This document shows, one piece after another, positions 6,580 through 9,522 of a stretch of 9,522 bases of DNA. The stretch spans positions 1 through 9,522 of the forward strand of contig CAMPIG010000160.1 in the NCBI GenBank assembly GCA_946886255.1, given 5' to 3'. The notes under the pieces were generated by a model. It ran no database searches. It was not told the DNA's origin and saw nothing but the letters and a program-made list of their open reading frames with translations. How positions within the stretch are numbered: the stretch's first letter is position 1; the number at the start of each line of letters is the position of its first letter. This DNA is from an uncultured Cellvibrio sp. Its GTDB lineage: Bacteria > Pseudomonadota > Gammaproteobacteria > Pseudomonadales > Cellvibrionaceae. The position numbers and the translations under genes were made by a program.

Positions 6580-6606
6580 TTGAATCCCTTATCTCTGTGA
6601 TATATT
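6580..6606 (+). promoter_or_regulatory. Candidate extended -10 promoter of the histidine kinase gene
   Basis: TTGAAT at 6580-6585 and TATATT at 6601-6606 are 15 bases apart, which is short, but TG at 6598-6599 gives an extended -10 (TGATATATT), which tolerates a poor -35. Transcription would start near 6613, about 92 bases before the ATG. The rest of the 284-base gap after the phospholipase remnant is AT-rich near 6440-6470 and holds no other gene that I can support. Confidence 0.3.
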
Positions 6607-6704
6607 TCGAACCGACACGCCAACCCGCTCATGCTCTCATGAAGTATAAGCCGCAACCTCCGTTGTACCTGGCTCTATCCACTGTTGTTTTGTCGAGGCC
6701 CAAC

Positions 6705-8684
6705 ATGCCAACCCCGTTAACCGCCATCGACCCTCGTTACCTGAAAAGACTATCGGCGGTGCTGGGGCTGTATGCCCTTATCGCGGGTGCAATCTCCCTC
6801 AGCGGTTGGGCATTTGATATTCCGCGCCTGACCGATTGGCTTAACGATGGTGTCTCAATCCAACCGAATACCGCCGTGTTGATTGCGCTGGCGGGTGCAG
6901 CGGTTGTGCTGTTGCAATACGGGTATCGCAGGTTCACCTTGGCGCTCGGCGGACTCGTTGCCATCTTTGGAGCGCTCAACCTGCTGCAATACATTACAGG
7001 TGCGGATCTGGGCTTCAATCATCAACTGCTCTTCGGTCGCGAATGGGGCCGAGGGGCTACCGTAGCACCGGGCCGTTTTGGCCCGCCGGCGTCAATTTCA
7101 TTTGTTTTCATCGGTATGTCGCTGATGCTGCTCGGTATGCGGGACGAGACTTCGCGCCGCTACGTTCCCGGTCTGGCCCTTGTCGTCGCACTGTTGATGA
7201 TGTTTTCGCTCCTGGGTTACCTGTTCGGCGCACGCAATTTTTATGCGATACCCTGGCTTTCGGCGATTGCCTTGCCGAGCGCAACCATGCTGTTGGCGCT
7301 GGCCATGAGTGTGATCATCAGCGTGCCTGAGCAGCACCCCATGCTCTTGTTATGCGAACGTTCCAGTGCCGGCACCATGGCGCGGACCGTTTTGCCGATG
7401 CTGGTTATCATGATTCCGCTGGTGATCTGGCTGCGTGGTAAGGGATATGAATTAGAACTGTTTGATATTGGAACCGGCCGCGCCTTGAGCGCCGCGCTAC
7501 TCGTGCTTGGCGTGGTGGGTTTGATGTGGATCGCCCTGTTGGCACTGCGTCGCCGCGAGCAACGCGAGCGCGATGCGGATCGCCGCAAGGACGAATTCCT
7601 CGCGACCCTGGCGCACGAACTGCGCAATCCCCTCGCCCCCATCAGCAATGCCACATCAATACTGAAACTTGCCCATGACGACCGTAATGCCTTCGAGCGG
7701 GCAACGGGCACCATTGAGCGGCAACTGACGCATCTGGTGCGGCTTGTTGATGATCTGCTCGACATGAGCCGCATCAGCCGTGGCAAGCTGGACCTGCGCC
7801 GCGAACACATCGAGCTGGCATCAGTGATCCACCAGGCTGTCGAAACCTGCCGCCCGATGGCTGAATCTGCCAGTCAGGAAATCACCGTGACATTACCGGC
7901 GCAGCCGATTCACCTGGATGCCGACCCGGTGCGCTTGTCACAAGTCGTGAGCAATTTGTTAAACAACGCTTCCAAGTTTGCCGGGCAACACGGCCGAATA
8001 AGCCTGACCGTCAACCAGCGCGACGACGAGGTAACGATTGCAGTGAAAGACAACGGCATCGGGATTCCGCCCGCCATGCTCAACGCGATCTTCGAGATGT
8101 TTTTGCAGGTCGATCAATCGCTGGAGAGGTCGCAGAGCGGATTGGGTATCGGTCTTACACTGGCCCGGCGGTTGGTCGAACTTCACAACGGCAGCATCGA
8201 AGCCCTGAGCGAGGGATTAGGTAAGGGAAGTGAGTTTGTGGTCCGCTTGCCAGTCACCATCGATCAGACACCGCCACCGGAAGCAGTGGTAGGCGTAAAT
8301 GGGTCGAACGCCAAGGGCCGCATCCTTATCGTCGATGACAACCTGGACAGCGCTAAGAGTTTGGCCGAAGTGCTGAAGATGACCGGCAATGACACCTTTG
8401 TTGCGCATGATGGTGAGGAAGCCGTTGATGCGGCGGAAAGGCAACGTCCTGACGTGATCCTGCTGGATATCGGTTTGCCACGTTTAAACGGCTTTGATGC
8501 CTGCCGGCGCATTCGCGCAAATCCTTGGGCAGAAAAGATTCTGATCATCGCGCTGACCGGATGGGGCCAGGAGGAAGACCGCCGCAAATCCGCTGAGGCA
8601 GGATTCGACGGCCACCTGGTGAAACCCGTTGATCTGACTGAGCTGACGAAGTTGTTGGCGAGCCTGCCCCTGCGGAGTAATTGA
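6705..8684 (+). CDS. Membrane-bound hybrid histidine kinase with C-terminal receiver domain
   Basis: The start at 6705 has GAGG six bases upstream; a longer frame from GTG 6528 has no ribosome binding site. The 659-residue protein starts with about eight predicted membrane helices between residues 16 and 281, with almost no periplasmic domain and the loop motif DLGFNHQLLF (101-110) followed by a PGRFGP segment. The HisKA motif FLATLAHELRNPL carries the phosphorylatable His304. HATPase_c follows, with an N box NLLNNASKF near 417, DNGIGIP (449-455) and GLGIGLTLA (479-487). The receiver begins at about 539 (ILIVDDN, with Asp544/Asp545); Asp588 in LLDIGLP is the phosphoacceptor, with Thr618 and Lys640 as switch residues. 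It should autophosphorylate and pass phosphate to its own receiver, then probably to an Hpt protein elsewhere. No partner regulator lies beside it. The signal is unknown. Confidence 0.92.
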   Translation: MPTPLTAIDPRYLKRLSAVLGLYALIAGAISLSGWAFDIPRLTDWLNDGVSIQPNTAVLIALAGAAVVLLQYGYRRFTLALGGLVAIFGALNLLQYITGADLGFNHQLLFGREWGRGATVAPGRFGPPASISFVFIGMSLMLLGMRDETSRRYVPGLALVVALLMMFSLLGYLFGARNFYAIPWLSAIALPSATMLLALAMSVIISVPEQHPMLLLCERSSAGTMARTVLPMLVIMIPLVIWLRGKGYELELFDIGTGRALSAALLVLGVVGLMWIALLALRRREQRERDADRRKDEFLATLAHELRNPLAPISNATSILKLAHDDRNAFERATGTIERQLTHLVRLVDDLLDMSRISRGKLDLRREHIELASVIHQAVETCRPMAESASQEITVTLPAQPIHLDADPVRLSQVVSNLLNNASKFAGQHGRISLTVNQRDDEVTIAVKDNGIGIPPAMLNAIFEMFLQVDQSLERSQSGLGIGLTLARRLVELHNGSIEALSEGLGKGSEFVVRLPVTIDQTPPPEAVVGVNGSNAKGRILIVDDNLDSAKSLAEVLKMTGNDTFVAHDGEEAVDAAERQRPDVILLDIGLPRLNGFDACRRIRANPWAEKILIIALTGWGQEEDRRKSAEAGFDGHLVKPVDLTELTKLLASLPLRSN

Positions 8685-8706
8685 GGCGGAACAATTGAGG
8701 CGGAAC
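8679..8706 (+). repeat. Tandem 14-base duplication across the kinase stop codon
   Basis: AATTGAGGCGGAAC occurs at 8679-8692 and again, without a gap, at 8693-8706, followed by a partial third start (AATGGAG). The first copy contains the last sense codon and the TGA of the kinase gene; the second puts another TGA in frame 14 bases later only if the reading frame shifts. It looks like a slippage duplication. No terminator hairpin is visible in the 72 bases before the convergent RidA stop. Confidence 0.8.
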
Positions 8707-8756
8707 AATGGAGATGAAAAGGATGGTCCCATTGAACCGCAGGCAGAAACATATCC

Positions 8757-9155
8757 CTAGTGCGCTCGCGGCAACCGCGCGATCACTTTGATTTCCACAT
8801 CAAAACCGGCTAACCAATTGACGCCAACGGCGGTCCAGTTCGGATAAGGTGCTTCACCGAGATTTTTTTCCCGCACTGCCATAAAGGTTTCAAATTGCGT
8901 TTGAGGATCCGTATGGAAGCTGGTGACATCCACCACATCCTGAAACGTGCAGCCTGCGGCTTGTAAAACATTGGCAAGATTATCGAAAGCCAATTGCACC
9001 TGACGTTCGTAATCCGGCTCCGGTGTCCCATCCACCCGGCTTCCAACCTGACCGGAAACAAAAAGCAGATCACCGGATTGTATAGCGGCGGAATATTTAT
9101 GCTGTTCATAGAGCGCATGGCGCTCAGCAGGGAAAATTGCCTGGCGTTGATTCAT
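8757..9155 (-). CDS. RidA (YjgF/YER057c/UK114) family protein lacking the deaminase Arg
   Basis: The 132-residue protein has the chorismate-mutase-like RidA fold sequence: YSAAIQSGDLLFVSGQVG (residues 21-38), the AFDNLANVLQAAGCTFQDVVDVTSFHTD helix and strand (56-83) and a C-terminal PNWTAVGVNWLAGFDVEIKVIA (105-126). Classical RidA hydrolyses reactive 2-aminoacrylate using an Arg (Arg105 in E. coli). The aligned position here appears to be Trp114 in VNWL, so imine deaminase activity is doubtful and a Rid4-7-like subgroup of unknown substrate is more likely. The start at 9155 has AGAGGA upstream; the longer frame to 9266 would read through the operator and promoter region. It is transcribed away from a TetR-family gene that probably represses it. 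Confidence 0.88.
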   Translation of the reverse strand: MNQRQAIFPAERHALYEQHKYSAAIQSGDLLFVSGQVGSRVDGTPEPDYERQVQLAFDNLANVLQAAGCTFQDVVDVTSFHTDPQTQFETFMAVREKNLGEAPYPNWTAVGVNWLAGFDVEIKVIARLPRAH

Positions 9156-9209
9156 AACTGAATTCCTCTGAAGTGAGACTGGCTTACCAGTCGTATGGAT
9201 ACGCAATAG

Positions 9210-9238
9210 TTGAGATGTTGAGCCGGCCGGACTAACAT
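9210..9238 (+). promoter_or_regulatory. Predicted sigma70 promoter of the TetR-family gene
   Basis: TTGAGA at 9210-9215 (five of six) and TAACAT at 9233-9238 (four of six) are 17 bases apart. Transcription would start near 9245 with a leader of about 70 bases. Operator copy 1 covers the -10 and start, predicting autorepression. This promoter points toward the ridA promoter, so the two face each other. Confidence 0.38.
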
Positions 9239-9251
9239 ACGCGGCGTATGT
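9235..9251. promoter_or_regulatory. TetR-family operator, copy 1
   Basis: ACATACG-CGG-CGTATGT is a 17-base dyad; the symmetry extends one base further inward on each side (ACATACGC/GCGTATGT). It overlaps the predicted -10 and start site of the tetR promoter and the predicted start site of the ridA promoter. The same half-sites recur 30 bases away, and a related CGTAT-GG-ATACG lies at 9192-9203 in the ridA leader. The likely ligand is the TetR-family protein encoded next to it. Confidence 0.8.
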
Positions 9252-9255
9252 AAAA

Positions 9256-9284
9256 ATAGTAAACACATACGAACCGTATGTAAA
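9256..9284 (-). promoter_or_regulatory. Predicted sigma70 promoter of the RidA-family gene
   Basis: On the minus strand TTTACA (9284-9279, five of six) and TACTAT (9261-9256, five of six, with the T-A pair and final T of the consensus) are separated by exactly 17 bases. Transcription would start near 9249 with a leader of about 94 bases. Operator copy 2 lies between the two boxes, so bound repressor should block it. Confidence 0.55.
9265..9281. promoter_or_regulatory. TetR-family operator, copy 2
   Basis: ACATACG-AAC-CGTATGT repeats the two seven-base half-sites of copy 1 with the same three-base spacing. The centres are 30 bases apart, close to three helical turns, so two dimers would bind the same face of the DNA. 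The site fills the spacer of the predicted ridA promoter and touches its -35. Confidence 0.8.
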
Positions 9285-9315
9285 TCAAAAAATTGCACTT
9301 TGTTGAGAACTTTTT

Positions 9316-9522
9316 ATGAAACGGTCCGAGAAGGTTGAGGAGACTCGCCGCAAGCTCATCCAGGCTGCACGTAAAGCCTTTGCGGAAAAGGGCTATACCG
9401 CCGCGTCGATGGATGACATCACCGCCTCGGTGGGGCTGACGCGGGGAGCGCTCTATCACACCTTTGGGGATAAAAAAGGATTGCTGATGGCGGTGGTTGA
9501 TCAGATTGATACGGAGATGGCT
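9316..9522 (+). CDS. TetR/AcrR family transcriptional repressor, cut by the right edge
   Basis: The first 69 residues are visible and the frame is still open at the last base. They form a standard TetR DNA-binding domain: ETRRKLIQAARKAFAEKGY (helix 1), then MDDITASVGLTRGALYHTFGDKKGLLMAVVD, with the helix-turn-helix at about 32-50 and the conserved YHTF-DK-LL end. The ligand-binding part is outside the window, so the inducer cannot be guessed. A weak ribosome binding site (GAG at 9305-9307) precedes the ATG. Two matching dyads in the gap to the divergent RidA-family gene are the probable binding sites, which implies control of that gene and of itself. Confidence 0.92.
   Translation, partial: MKRSEKVEETRRKLIQAARKAFAEKGYTAASMDDITASVGLTRGALYHTFGDKKGLLMAVVDQIDTEMA

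Noticed and set aside
6528..6704. GTG-initiated N-terminal extension of the histidine kinase
   Set aside because: No ribosome binding site and no domain similarity in the added 59 residues, whereas ATG 6705 has GAGG at good spacing just before the first membrane helix.
7241..7810. 189-codon antisense frame under the kinase gene
   Set aside because: Ser/Arg-rich composition typical of a shadow frame over the HisKA region, with no domain or ribosome binding site. The same applies to antisense frames at 8264-8752 and 1843-2352.
7936..7942. Second TGTCACA as a possible ECF promoter
   Set aside because: It lies inside the kinase gene and the four bases after a 16-base spacer are TTAA, not CGTC.

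Overview
The window reads as a chromosomal segment of a gammaproteobacterium with roughly balanced base composition. A family 11 xylanase, a YghU-type glutathione transferase and a DUF1552 exported protein together suggest a plant-polysaccharide degrader of the Cellvibrio type; this is an inference from gene content and is not proven by the sequence. There are no RNA genes, transposases, CRISPR arrays or phage genes.

Layout, left to right. (1) The 3' part of a DUF1552 secreted protein gene, open at the left edge, closed by a strong hairpin terminator. (2) A two-gene operon on the plus strand: an ECF sigma factor with a fused C-terminal SnoaL-like domain, then a small DoxX-like membrane protein two bases later. 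The sigma gene is preceded by TGTCACA-N16-CGTC, which matches the ECF41-type promoter as I remember it, so self-activation is likely. (3) A convergent minus-strand operon of a YghU-type glutathione transferase and an LtrA-family membrane protein, four bases apart. (4) A divergent plus-strand GH11 endoxylanase with a lipoprotein signal peptide. (5) A 28-base perfect palindrome, then a decayed gene for a Ca2+-dependent phosphoinositide phospholipase C-like protein, of which only the signal peptide and two C-terminal pieces remain. (6) A membrane-bound hybrid histidine kinase with eight predicted membrane spans, a HisKA/HATPase core and a C-terminal receiver. (7) A RidA-family gene on the minus strand and a divergent TetR-family repressor cut by the right edge. 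Two copies of ACATACG-N3-CGTATGT, 30 bases apart, lie over both predicted promoters.

These are separate short transcription units, not one multi-gene system. The parts best worth following are the sigma/DoxX pair with its predicted promoter, the RidA/TetR control region with face-to-face promoters, and the lipid-anchored xylanase with an insertion next to its catalytic nucleophile. Function calls rest on motif recognition by eye; no database search was run.
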